A stretch of 8,950 bases of DNA from Candidatus Gastranaerophilales bacterium (GTDB lineage: Bacteria > Cyanobacteriota > Vampirovibrionia > Gastranaerophilales > Gastranaerophilaceae). Shown piece after piece: positions 1 through 6,847 of this stretch (its first letter is position 1; each line of letters starts with the position of its first letter). Where the stretch lies: positions 1-8,950 of the forward strand of contig CAAGQE010000252.1 of the NCBI GenBank assembly GCA_900772035.1, given 5' to 3'. The position numbers were made by a program, and so were the translations under genes. The notes below the pieces were generated by a model. The model did no database searches. It saw only the letters and a program-made list of their open reading frames with translations, and was not told where the DNA came from.

Positions 1-150
1 AGCACATTTGTTTTCGCATCTTGCGCCGACAAGTTCGATTTCTGCATCTAAGCCGTTCTCGTTTATATAATTTTCAATGAAATTCAAATTTTCATCATTC
101 CCTCTTGCAAAACAAGAACTGCCCATACAAATTGTTATTTCATGTTTCAT
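1..150 (-). CDS. Thioredoxin-fold [2Fe-2S] ferredoxin (NuoE/HydC-like), N-terminal 50 residues
   Basis: The frame opens with ATG at 150-148 and runs off the left edge, so only the first 50 codons are present. They show C8-x4-C13 (CMGSSC) and, after 31 residues, C45-x3-C49 (CENKC). This four-cysteine pattern binds the [2Fe-2S] cluster in the thioredoxin-like ferredoxin family, which includes NuoE of complex I and HydC of electron-bifurcating hydrogenases. The first cysteine is already at residue 8, so the helical N-terminal domain of true NuoE is missing. This suits the short stand-alone ferredoxins often coded beside [FeFe]-hydrogenase genes. The rex stop and this ATG read TAATATG, one base apart, which implies co-transcription and probably coupled translation; the Shine-Dalgarno is weak (GAAAG). 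The likely role is electron transfer between NAD(P)H and ferredoxin or hydrogenase in the cytoplasm. The hydrogenase link is inferred from family and neighbours, because the downstream genes lie outside the window. Confidence 0.8.
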   Translation of the reverse strand, partial: MKHEITICMGSSCFARGNDENLNFIENYINENGLDAEIELVGARCENKCA

Positions 151-151
151 A

Positions 152-766
152 TTATATGTCTTTCGTAAATTGTAAAAAGTTCCCTATCAAATTTTCGTTC
201 CAAACTTGCACACTATCAGGCAACTTTAAAACGGTCGGTGTAAAATTCCAAATATATCTGATTCCCGATGATACAAGAAAATCCGCAGTATCTTGTGCGA
301 ATTGTCTGGGTACCGTCAACACGGCAATTTCCACTTCCAATCTTCTCGTTAAATCGGGAAGTTTTGAAATATGAAAAACCTGTTTTCCGTTAACGGTTAA
401 ATCTACTTTCAACGGGTCATTATCAAACATAGCCAGTATATTAAAGCCGTAAAAACCGAAATCGTCATATTTTGCGAGAGCCATACCAAGGTTTCCTGCT
501 CCGACGATAAATGCGTCTTTTGTTTTTTCAAAACCAAGTGTTTTCTCAATCATACGCTTTAATTCGCTGACTTTATAACCGACTTTGGTTTTGCCGAATT
601 TTCCCAATAATTTGACGTCTTTTCTGACTTGAGAATCATCTATATTCAACAATTCCGCAATTTGCGGGCTTGAAACAATCTCTTTACCGCTTTCTTCCAT
701 ATCTGTCACAATACAATGATATTGCGTCAGTCTGTTAATAACTTTTTCCGATAACGTTTTGTCCAT
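152..766 (-). CDS. rex: Redox-sensing transcriptional repressor Rex
   Basis: This is a 204-residue protein, the normal length for Rex. Residues about 5-75 form the winged helix, with the recognition segment SQVRKD (45-50) and the typical following GKFGKTKVGY. Residues about 79-175 form a Rossmann domain with the dinucleotide loop G89-A-G91-N-L-G94 and an acidic stretch FDND (114-117) at the end of the second strand. The C-terminal helix (about 185-202) matches the domain-swap helix of Rex dimers. Known family role: Rex binds NADH or NAD+ and represses fermentation, hydrogenase and respiratory genes when NADH/NAD+ is low. The start is supported by AAAAAGG seven bases upstream of the ATG (774-780). 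It lies directly downstream of adhE, a classic Rex target, and upstream of a ferredoxin gene. No room is left for a separate promoter except inside the terminator or the adhE 3' end, so read-through from adhE is likely. Confidence 0.95.
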   Translation of the reverse strand: MDKTLSEKVINRLTQYHCIVTDMEESGKEIVSSPQIAELLNIDDSQVRKDVKLLGKFGKTKVGYKVSELKRMIEKTLGFEKTKDAFIVGAGNLGMALAKYDDFGFYGFNILAMFDNDPLKVDLTVNGKQVFHISKLPDLTRRLEVEIAVLTVPRQFAQDTADFLVSSGIRYIWNFTPTVLKLPDSVQVWNENLIGNFLQFTKDI

Positions 767-781
767 CTTTTAACCTTTTTC

Positions 782-820
782 AAAAGACGGAGCCCGATAT
801 TCTCAGGCTCCGTTTTTGTG
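782..820 (-). terminator. Hairpin terminator after adhE, probably leaky towards rex
   Basis: ACGGAGCC (787-794) pairs perfectly with GGCTCCGT (806-813) around an 11-base loop. A/T pairs extend the stem outwards. On the minus strand the hairpin starts seven bases after the adhE stop, but only CTTTTG follows the stem, a short U-tract. The plus-strand reading has a better run (TTTTT). The element fits intrinsic termination of adhE with partial read-through into rex, whose start codon is about 20 bases further on. Confidence 0.7.
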
Positions 821-826
821 TAACGA

Positions 827-3442
827 CTAGTCTACATCTCCGTTGTATGCTTTAATGTAGATTTCTCTGATTTCACTCATCAAAGGATATACAGGGTTTG
901 CACCGGTACATTGGTCATCAAATGCAAGTTTTACGATTTCATCAAGTTTGTCGTAGAATTCTTTTTCTGAAACGCCGGCATCCTTGATTGAAAGCGGAAT
1001 GCAAATGTCTTTTTTCAATTGAGTGATTGCTTCGATTAAAAGATTTACTTTTTCATCGTCATCCTTACCGCCGAGTTGCAATTCGTCTGCAACTTGACCG
1101 TATTTTGCTTTCGCATTCGGGAATTTGTATTGCGGGAATGCACATTGTTTTGACGGACAATCATTAGCGTTGTATCTGATGATTTGGTTCAACAATAATG
1201 CGTTTGCAATACCGTGCGGTAAGTTGAATGCTGCACCGAGTTTGTGAGCCATTGAGTGGCACAAGCCCAAGAATGCGTTTGCAAATGCCATACCTGCAAG
1301 TGCTGATGCATAGTGCATTTTTTCACGTGCTTTCGGATCGTCCTTACCGTATTTGTATGAACGAGGTAAGTATCTGAAGATTAACTTAGATGCTTCGAGA
1401 GCAGGTGAGTTTGTGAAGTTTGTTGCCATTGCTGAAACGTATGCTTCCAAAGCGTGTGACAATGCGTCGATACCTGATGCTGCGCAAAGACCTTTCGGCA
1501 TTGTATCAACGAAGTTCGGGTCGATGATTGCCATGTTCGGTGTAAGTGCATAGTCTGCAATAGGATATTTGATGTGAGTTGTGCTGTCTGTGATAACTGC
1601 GAACGGTGTAACTTCAGAACCTGTACCTGATGTTGTCGGGATTGCAATCATCATTGCTTTCTTACCTAAGTCAGGCAATGAGTAAATACGTTTTCTGATA
1701 TCCATAAAGCGCATTGCCAAATCTTCAAAGTCAGTTTCAGGTTGTTCATACATCAACCACAAGATTTTTGCTGCGTCGATAGGTGAACCGCCGCCAAGTG
1801 CGATGATTACATCAGGTTCGTATGTTTTAACCATTGAAAGTGCTTCTTTAACAGTTGCAGTTGTCGGGTCAGGTTTAACATCGAAGAAGATTTGGTAATC
1901 AACACCGATATCATCAAGAACGTTAGTTACGTTGTAAACTGTACCTGAGTTGAACAAATATCTGTCTGTTACGATGAATGCACGTTTCTTACCTGCCAAT
2001 TCTCTGAGTGCCAAATCAGTAGCACCTCTCTTGAAGTATACTTTCGGCGGAACCTTAAACCATAACATATTTTCTCTCCTTTCTGCAACGGTCTTGTAGT
2101 TCAAAAGGTGTTTTACACCTACGTTTTCGCTGACGGCATTACCGCCCCATGAACCGCAACCCAATGTAAGAGAAGGTTCTAATCTAAAGTTGTAAATATC
2201 ACCGATACCACCTTGTGAAGCAGGTGAGTTAATCAAAATTCTGCTTGTGTGCAATGTCTTACCGAAGTAATCAATTCTTTCGGTTTTTCTTTCGTCTGTA
2301 TAAAGAACAGATGTGTGACCTGCGCCGCCGTGGTCTACAAGGGTATATGCCTTTTCAACCGCATCTTCAAAGTTTTCTGCTTTGTAGATTGCCAATACAG
2401 GTGACAATTTTTCGTGAGCGAAAGGTTCAGCAACCGTAACGTCTTCAACTTCGCCTGCCAAAACTTTTGCGTTTACAGGAACTTCAATACCTGCAATTTC
2501 AGCAATTTTGTGAGCGGGTTGACCAACGATTGCAGGGTTTACACCACCGCGTTCAGCCAAGATAATCTTAGCAACTTTTGCTTTTTCTTTCTTATTCAAA
2601 ATGTATGCACCACGGTATTTCAATTCTTTCATTACCGCATCGTATACATCTTTAACGATAACAACTGATTGTTCTGATGCACAAATCATACCGTTATCGA
2701 ATGTTTTTGACATCAAGATTGATGATACTGCCATTTGGATATCTGCTGTTTCATCAATAACTGCCGGAGTGTTTCCGGGGCCGACACCCAATGCCGGTTT
2801 GCCGCTTGAATATGCTGCTTTAACCATTCCGGGACCGCCCGTTGCAAGGATTGTTGCAACGTCAGGGTGTGTCATAAGCATATTTGTCAATTCCAATGAC
2901 GGAGTATCAATCCATCCGATAATATCAGCCGGAGCACCTGCTGCAACTGCTGCATCCAAAACGATTTTTGCTGCCGCAATTGTTGATTTTTTTGCTCTCG
3001 GGTGAGGAGAAAAGATGATTGCGTTTCTTGTCTTTAAGCAAATCAATGATTTGAAAATTGCTGTTGATGTCGGGTTTGTTGTAGGAACAATACCTGCTAC
3101 AACACCTAAAGGTTGTGCAACGATTTTAATACCGTTTACTTTGTCTTCGCTAATGATACCGCAAGTTTTTGCGTTCATGTGCTTGTGATAAATGTATTCT
3201 GAAGCAAAGTGGTTTTTGATAATCTTATCTTCAACAACACCCATGCCTGTTTCTTGAACAGCCATTTCTGCCAAAGGAATACGGGCTTTGTTTGCAGCAA
3301 TAGCCGCAGCCTTAAAAATTTTATCTACTTGTTCTTGCGAAAATGTCGCATAAACTTCTTGCGCTGCTTTTACTCTCTTAATCAAGGCATCCAACGCTTC
3401 AGGAGTTTCAACAAGTGCATTTTCATTTTTAGCTTTTGTCAT
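827..3442 (-). CDS. adhE: Bifunctional acetaldehyde-CoA/alcohol dehydrogenase AdhE
   Basis: AdhE converts acetyl-CoA to acetaldehyde and then to ethanol, oxidising two NADH, and in the cytoplasm it commonly assembles into spirosomes. The 871 residues match the usual 860-890. Residues about 1-440 are the CoA-acylating aldehyde dehydrogenase, with the catalytic cysteine C254 in GMICASEQ and the nucleotide segment GVGPGNTP. Residues about 455-871 are the iron-dependent alcohol dehydrogenase, with GGGSPIDAAK (550-559). The four metal ligands D659, H663, H729 and H743 each sit six residues past the known E. coli ligands (D653, H657, H723, H737), so both active sites look intact. AGGAG ten bases before the ATG supports the start. 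It has its own strong promoter (see 3486-3514), with a predicted leader of about 37 bases. Overlapping operator-like repeats suggest redox control, plausibly by Rex coded just downstream. No frameshift or truncation is seen. Confidence 0.98.
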   Translation of the reverse strand: MTKAKNENALVETPEALDALIKRVKAAQEVYATFSQEQVDKIFKAAAIAANKARIPLAEMAVQETGMGVVEDKIIKNHFASEYIYHKHMNAKTCGIISEDKVNGIKIVAQPLGVVAGIVPTTNPTSTAIFKSLICLKTRNAIIFSPHPRAKKSTIAAAKIVLDAAVAAGAPADIIGWIDTPSLELTNMLMTHPDVATILATGGPGMVKAAYSSGKPALGVGPGNTPAVIDETADIQMAVSSILMSKTFDNGMICASEQSVVIVKDVYDAVMKELKYRGAYILNKKEKAKVAKIILAERGGVNPAIVGQPAHKIAEIAGIEVPVNAKVLAGEVEDVTVAEPFAHEKLSPVLAIYKAENFEDAVEKAYTLVDHGGAGHTSVLYTDERKTERIDYFGKTLHTSRILINSPASQGGIGDIYNFRLEPSLTLGCGSWGGNAVSENVGVKHLLNYKTVAERRENMLWFKVPPKVYFKRGATDLALRELAGKKRAFIVTDRYLFNSGTVYNVTNVLDDIGVDYQIFFDVKPDPTTATVKEALSMVKTYEPDVIIALGGGSPIDAAKILWLMYEQPETDFEDLAMRFMDIRKRIYSLPDLGKKAMMIAIPTTSGTGSEVTPFAVITDSTTHIKYPIADYALTPNMAIIDPNFVDTMPKGLCAASGIDALSHALEAYVSAMATNFTNSPALEASKLIFRYLPRSYKYGKDDPKAREKMHYASALAGMAFANAFLGLCHSMAHKLGAAFNLPHGIANALLLNQIIRYNANDCPSKQCAFPQYKFPNAKAKYGQVADELQLGGKDDDEKVNLLIEAITQLKKDICIPLSIKDAGVSEKEFYDKLDEIVKLAFDDQCTGANPVYPLMSEIREIYIKAYNGDVD

Positions 3443-3474
3443 TTTTGGTTTTCTCCTATATTAGTGATTTTATT

Positions 3475-3486
3475 CCCTAATCAATC
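3475..3486. repeat. Direct repeat copy 1 (CCCTAATCAATC)
   Basis: This 12-base word occurs again, exactly and in the same orientation, at 3614-3625. This copy spans the predicted adhE transcription start and touches the -10 box. The two copies lie 139 bases apart and bracket almost the whole adhE control region. The repetition is seen directly; no function is known. Confidence 0.6.
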
Positions 3487-3514
3487 TTATATCATCTAGT
3501 TGTTTCTTTGTCAA
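3486..3514 (-). promoter_or_regulatory. Sigma-70 type promoter of adhE
   Basis: On the minus strand there is a perfect -35 box TTGACA (3514-3509), a 17-base spacer and a -10 box TATAAG (3491-3486, five of six matches to TATAAT). The predicted transcription start is near 3479, giving a leader of about 37 bases that contains the AGGAG ribosome binding site. It is the only near-consensus promoter I see upstream of adhE, and it places adhE in a separate transcription unit from lpxK. The -35 box lies inside the palindrome at 3508-3530. Confidence 0.8.
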
Positions 3515-3530
3515 CACCTAGTGTTTACAA
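3508..3530. promoter_or_regulatory. Operator-like palindrome over the adhE -35 box
   Basis: The arms TTGTCAACAC (3508-3517) and GTGTTTACAA (3521-3530) are inverted copies with nine of ten positions matching, separated by CTA. The element covers the whole -35 hexamer, where a bound repressor would block RNA polymerase. The outer heptamers TTGTCAA and TTTACAA resemble Rex half-sites (TTGTGAA/TTCACAA in many bacteria, TTGTTAA/TTAACAA in clostridia). However, they are nine bases apart here rather than the usual four. The repeat is seen directly; Rex as the binding protein is an inference. Confidence 0.6.
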
Positions 3531-3540
3531 GTTTTCACAA
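3524..3540. promoter_or_regulatory. Tandem Rex-half-site-like heptamers upstream of adhE
   Basis: TTTACAA (3524-3530) and TTCACAA (3534-3540) are near-identical heptamers in the same orientation with starts exactly 10 bases apart, about one helical turn. TTCACAA is a perfect match to the common Rex half-site. The first heptamer is shared with the palindrome over the -35 box. A canonical full Rex site (two inverted heptamers, four-base spacer) is not present, so this is only a candidate. Confidence 0.4.
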
Positions 3541-3571
3541 TGGCTAAAATTGCACGAAACACAACTATTTC

Positions 3572-3587
3572 CGTGATTAAAATCACG
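3572..3587. promoter_or_regulatory. CRP/FNR-type palindrome upstream of adhE
   Basis: CGTGATT (3572-3578) and AATCACG (3581-3587) are perfect inverted repeats separated by AA. The core reads GTGA, six bases, TCAC, the layout of CRP/FNR-superfamily operators (TGTGA, six bases, TCACA). The centre lies about 100 bases upstream of the predicted adhE start, a distance compatible with an activator site. No U-run follows on the minus strand, so it is unlikely to be an lpxK terminator. The regulator is not coded in the window. Confidence 0.5.
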
Positions 3588-3613
3588 AATAAGCGCATAA
3601 AAAGGAATTTTTA

Positions 3614-3625
3614 CCCTAATCAATC
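3614..3625. repeat. Direct repeat copy 2 (CCCTAATCAATC)
   Basis: This is an exact 12-base copy of the word at 3475-3486. It overlaps the lpxK stop codon (TGA at 3626-3624), so its other bases lie just past the end of that gene. Confidence 0.6.
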
Positions 3626-4688
3626 AAAAAGAAATTATTTTTTCCAAGTCGACACAGGCTTTTAAGGGCAATGCGCAAACTTTGATATCGGTTTTAAATT
3701 TGCAGAAAATATCCTTAACCTTAACGGCATCTTTTTCAGTCGTAATGAGGTATTTCACGTCATTTTTTTGAGCAATATCCAAAAGGAGTTCCGCATCTGC
3801 AACCGAATATGGATGATGATCGGGAAATTCCATGCACAGAAGCATTTGATAATCTTTTTTCACAAAATCAAAAAATTCCTTCGGTTGTCCGATAGCGCAA
3901 AATGCCATAACGGCCGCACCTTTATAGAGTTTTTCGTTAGTTTGAATATTATATGCTTTTTCGGGAAGCATTTTGCAAAGGAAAGTCGGTTTGTTAAAGC
4001 GTTGTTTTACCTCGTCACAATATTTGAGGGCATTTTCGTCATCCAAAGTTTTATTTGTGACAATAACGGCAGTTGCTCGCTTAATATTTTTGAGGCATTC
4101 TCTGAGCGGGCCTGCGGGAAGCAGTTTTTCATTCCCGAATTTGTTGGCTTGGTCAATTAAAACGAGGTTATCATTGCGATTGAGTTTTCTGTGTTGAAAA
4201 GCATCGTCGGCAATTATAACGTCGCAGCCGAAGTCTTTTTCGGCTTTCATAGCAGCCTTTGAACGGGATGAGCAGGTCAAAACCACGGCAGACGGACAAT
4301 GTTCAGCGAGCCAAACAGGTTCATCACCTGCTTCTTTTGCAGAGAAGAATATTTTTTCCCCGTCCGATACGACATTGACGTCTTTGTTCGGAAGTTCTCC
4401 GCTGTATCCTCTTGAGACTATCGCAACTTTTTTGCCGCGAGAGATACAATATTCCGCAAGCGCCGCGGTAAAGGGAGTTTTGCCGACCCCGCCCGTCGTA
4501 AGATTGCCGACGGCAATTGTTTTTACATTCGGAGAATAGGACTTGATTATATTTTTGTCGTACAAAAAATTTCTCACGGAAGTGATTATGCCATAAGGTA
4601 TTGAGCCTATCGTAAGCAAAGAAACCAAAACCCGCTTATAAAAGCAGGGATTGGTTTCGTAATGCAATTTTGATATAAAAAGTTTCAT
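3624..4688 (-). CDS. lpxK: Tetraacyldisaccharide 4'-kinase LpxK
   Basis: LpxK phosphorylates the 4' position of the tetraacyldisaccharide 1-phosphate precursor to give lipid IVA, the sixth step of the Raetz pathway, at the inner face of the inner membrane. The 354 residues are close to the usual 320-350. An N-terminal hydrophobic/amphipathic helix (about 15-43) fits the membrane anchor. The P-loop is GNLTTGGVGKTP (61-72, K70), followed by VSRGYSG. The acidic motif DDAFQHR (161-167) and LPAGPLRE are family hallmarks, as is TTEKDAVK in the C-terminal domain. The ATG lies nine bases after the mlaD stop, and the ribosome binding site TAAGG overlaps that stop codon, so translation is probably coupled to mlaD. 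This is the last gene of the envelope operon. No strong terminator is visible after it, only the weak A/T inverted repeat at 3598-3613. Confidence 0.96.
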   Translation of the reverse strand: MKLFISKLHYETNPCFYKRVLVSLLTIGSIPYGIITSVRNFLYDKNIIKSYSPNVKTIAVGNLTTGGVGKTPFTAALAEYCISRGKKVAIVSRGYSGELPNKDVNVVSDGEKIFFSAKEAGDEPVWLAEHCPSAVVLTCSSRSKAAMKAEKDFGCDVIIADDAFQHRKLNRNDNLVLIDQANKFGNEKLLPAGPLRECLKNIKRATAVIVTNKTLDDENALKYCDEVKQRFNKPTFLCKMLPEKAYNIQTNEKLYKGAAVMAFCAIGQPKEFFDFVKKDYQMLLCMEFPDHHPYSVADAELLLDIAQKNDVKYLITTEKDAVKVKDIFCKFKTDIKVCALPLKACVDLEKIISF

Positions 4689-4697
4689 CTTATAACC

Positions 4698-6062
4698 TTA
4701 GAACATCAATCTGAAGAACAAAAATCTCTTGTTCAATTTTTCCGAGAACTTCTTAACGTTCGCAGTTGTTGCTTCTACGTCTTTCAAGGATTGTTTTATG
4801 TTATCGCGTTCGTCTTCTGTCACGTAGTTAACCGTATCGAGCGTGATTGTGAGTTTATCGAGCGCGAGGTTGAGTTTTTTAACCGTATCGCCGAGTTGTT
4901 TTCTTACGAGAGGGTCTTTCGACATATCGTTTATGCAAGATGAAAGTTCCGATACGTTTTTCGCGGTAATTCTAACGTCTGCGAGAAGTTTTTCGGTTTC
5001 GGGATCTTCCATAATCTTGTTAACGTTGCAAGAAAGTTTGTTAACGTTTTTGATTGTTTCGTTTACGTTTTTGGCAAAGTCTTTTTGCTCGGTGACTTCG
5101 ATTACGGAATCCGCAATTTTGTTAAGTTTTACGCTCAAATCGTTGACTTGAACGGAGAGAGTTTCAACCTCTTCTTTAGAAACATCCAACAAAGCGGTGG
5201 CTTTGTCGATAGCCTTATTGGCATTCGCTGTAAGGGCATCGGCATTTTTGATGGTTTGTCTGATATCATTCATAACGTCATCCGACAAAATTGCCGACAA
5301 TTTTTCGTTTGTTTCCGCAAGTGCAGTAGCCGAACGATATTGGAGTTCCATAAAATCGGAAATTCTCATAGGTTCAATAATCGTGTAAGGAGAATCCGTT
5401 TTCGGAAGTTCGATTTTTATGTCTTGAACGGGAGCAAGTCTTAATTTGTCAATGCCGTCTTTCTTTGCAACGGCAGAGCCTTCAAGCAAATCGGGCAAAA
5501 TCAAACCGGGCATATCAATAATATAACTGATTTTCATTACGTATTCGGTCGGGAATTTTTTTGCCAACAAAGGTTGCAAAGTATTTGTTTCGACGAGTTC
5601 AGCTTTTTTAATCAAGCCGACATCGTGATATTTTTTGGATAAGAGCATTTCAACTTTGTCGCCGGAGTGAAGAACATTTTCTTTTCCTACGAAAGGAACG
5701 TAGATATTTCTGATTTTCGGCGGAGTAATTTCCAAGAATTGTTCGCCGATAATACCTGATTGTTGAATTGACATCGTGGATGCGGACGGAATTTTGATGT
5801 TAGGTTCGGTAATAACGAATTTGACCGCAACGTAACTGTCCTCGTCCTTTATTTGAGGAGTGAGACTTTCGATTTGTCCTATTCTGACACCCATCATATT
5901 AACGCTGGAACCCGCTCTGAGCCCGTTAATGTCTTTAAAAGCGACAGAAATTCTTTCCCCTGCGGAAATCGAACGACCTTTTACCCAAAGAACGGTAAAG
6001 ACCAAGATACAAATTGCCGCGAGGGTCAATATACCAACTTTAAAACTAGATGAAAATCTCAT
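4698..6062 (-). CDS. mlaD: MCE-domain lipid transport protein (MlaD family)
   Basis: Residues 1-8 are cytoplasmic, about 9-27 form one transmembrane anchor, and the rest should lie in the periplasm. The MCE domain spans about 37-115, with the typical segment INGLRAGSSVNMMGVRIGQI (45-64). MlaD-type proteins form a hexameric ring that passes phospholipids between the inner-membrane MlaFE transporter and the outer membrane. At 454 residues it is much longer than E. coli MlaD (about 183). Residues about 240-445 are predicted helical, rich in N, K, D, L and V, with recurring segments such as NKIMEDP (348-354) and NDMSKDP (378-384). Such extensions could form a tube or needle as in other long MCE proteins (inference). 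The C-terminus is hydrophobic and aromatic (RFLFFRLMF). AAAAGGA six bases before the ATG supports the start. It sits between mlaF and lpxK. Confidence 0.92.
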   Translation of the reverse strand: MRFSSSFKVGILTLAAICILVFTVLWVKGRSISAGERISVAFKDINGLRAGSSVNMMGVRIGQIESLTPQIKDEDSYVAVKFVITEPNIKIPSASTMSIQQSGIIGEQFLEITPPKIRNIYVPFVGKENVLHSGDKVEMLLSKKYHDVGLIKKAELVETNTLQPLLAKKFPTEYVMKISYIIDMPGLILPDLLEGSAVAKKDGIDKLRLAPVQDIKIELPKTDSPYTIIEPMRISDFMELQYRSATALAETNEKLSAILSDDVMNDIRQTIKNADALTANANKAIDKATALLDVSKEEVETLSVQVNDLSVKLNKIADSVIEVTEQKDFAKNVNETIKNVNKLSCNVNKIMEDPETEKLLADVRITAKNVSELSSCINDMSKDPLVRKQLGDTVKKLNLALDKLTITLDTVNYVTEDERDNIKQSLKDVEATTANVKKFSEKLNKRFLFFRLMF

Positions 6063-6104
6063 TTTTTATCCTTTTGTTTTCAATTTACCATATTTTTCCG
6101 AAAA

Positions 6105-6836
6105 TTAAAAATCGGAAACATTTATTTTCATAGGTCCGTCAGGCGACGCATCTATAAACTGTTTTGTATAAGGGGTAAGCCCCATGCAAAGTTCTTGAGG
6201 AGTACCGTTAAATACGATTTTTCCGTGATAGAGCATAACAACTCTGTCCGCACATCTGTTGATTGTGGAGAGTTGGTGGGTGACAACAATCGCGGTCGAA
6301 TTGGTTTCGTTGCGAAGTCTCACTATATAATCTTCAATAATTGTCGAAGCAACTGGGTCAAGACCTGCCGTCGGCTCATCGTACAAAATCAACGACGGTT
6401 CCGTGATGATTGCGCGCGCAAAACTTACACGTTTTTGCATACCGCCCGAAAGTTCGTACGGATATTTCTTTTCAATATTACTCAAACCTACTGTTTTTAA
6501 CTTTTGAGCGACCATTGTTTTTAATTGTTCTTGGGTATATTTACCCTTGAATTCTTTTCTTTCCTGCAAAGCAAAGGTGATGTTGTCAAAGACATTCAAC
6601 GAGTCGAACAAAGCCGAATATTGGAAAACCATTGCAATATCGCCGTCGGTATCTTGAGTAATTTTACCCGAAGTCGGCTCTAAAAGCCCCGATATCAACT
6701 TCAAAATCGTACTTTTGCCCGAACCGCTAAATCCCACTATGGCAAGGATTTCACCCGTATTTACCGTGAAAGATATATCGTCAAGAATAACTTTGTCATC
6801 AAATTTTTTAGTTAAATGTTCTACCGTTAAAGCCAT
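6105..6836 (-). CDS. mlaF: Mla-type phospholipid ABC transporter ATPase
   Basis: This is a cytoplasmic ATPase of 243 residues with a complete set of ABC motifs: Walker A GFSGSGKST (35-43), Q-loop Q72 in VFQYSALFDSL, signature LSGGMQKR (129-136), Walker B LILYDEP (149-155, catalytic E154) and H-loop H187. The SALFDSLNV segment after the Q-loop and the LSGGM signature are typical of the MlaF/Ttg2A branch. The partner permease mlaE ends 11 bases upstream, and AAAAGGTG in that gap serves as the ribosome binding site. The MCE partner mlaD follows 42 bases downstream. It powers lipid movement through MlaE. No mlaB (STAS) or mlaC gene is present in the window; the C-terminal tail after H187 is of ordinary length. 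Confidence 0.95.
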   Translation of the reverse strand: MALTVEHLTKKFDDKVILDDISFTVNTGEILAIVGFSGSGKSTILKLISGLLEPTSGKITQDTDGDIAMVFQYSALFDSLNVFDNITFALQERKEFKGKYTQEQLKTMVAQKLKTVGLSNIEKKYPYELSGGMQKRVSFARAIITEPSLILYDEPTAGLDPVASTIIEDYIVRLRNETNSTAIVVTHQLSTINRCADRVVMLYHGKIVFNGTPQELCMGLTPYTKQFIDASPDGPMKINVSDF

Positions 6837-6847
6837 ACTTCACCTTT

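Noticed and set aside
105..374. 89-codon plus-strand frame over the rex 3' end
   Set aside because: It lies opposite rex and the ferredoxin start, both supported by clear motifs, and has no family signature.
2601..3005. 134-codon open frame on the plus strand inside adhE
   Set aside because: It is antisense to the strongly conserved aldehyde dehydrogenase domain, resembles no family, and reflects the codon bias of adhE.
3523..3540. Canonical single Rex operator (TTGTGAA, four bases, TTCACAA)
   Set aside because: Only the left heptamer on the minus strand matches; the second half matches three of seven positions, so I list it as tandem half-sites instead.
3598..3613. TAAAAA-GGAA-TTTTTA inverted repeat just after lpxK, as a terminator
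   Set aside because: The stem is six A/T pairs only, with no G/C core and no separate U-tract; too weak to call a terminator.
3768..4160. 130-codon plus-strand frame opposite lpxK
   Set aside because: It is antisense to the conserved LpxK C-terminal half and has no recognisable domain.
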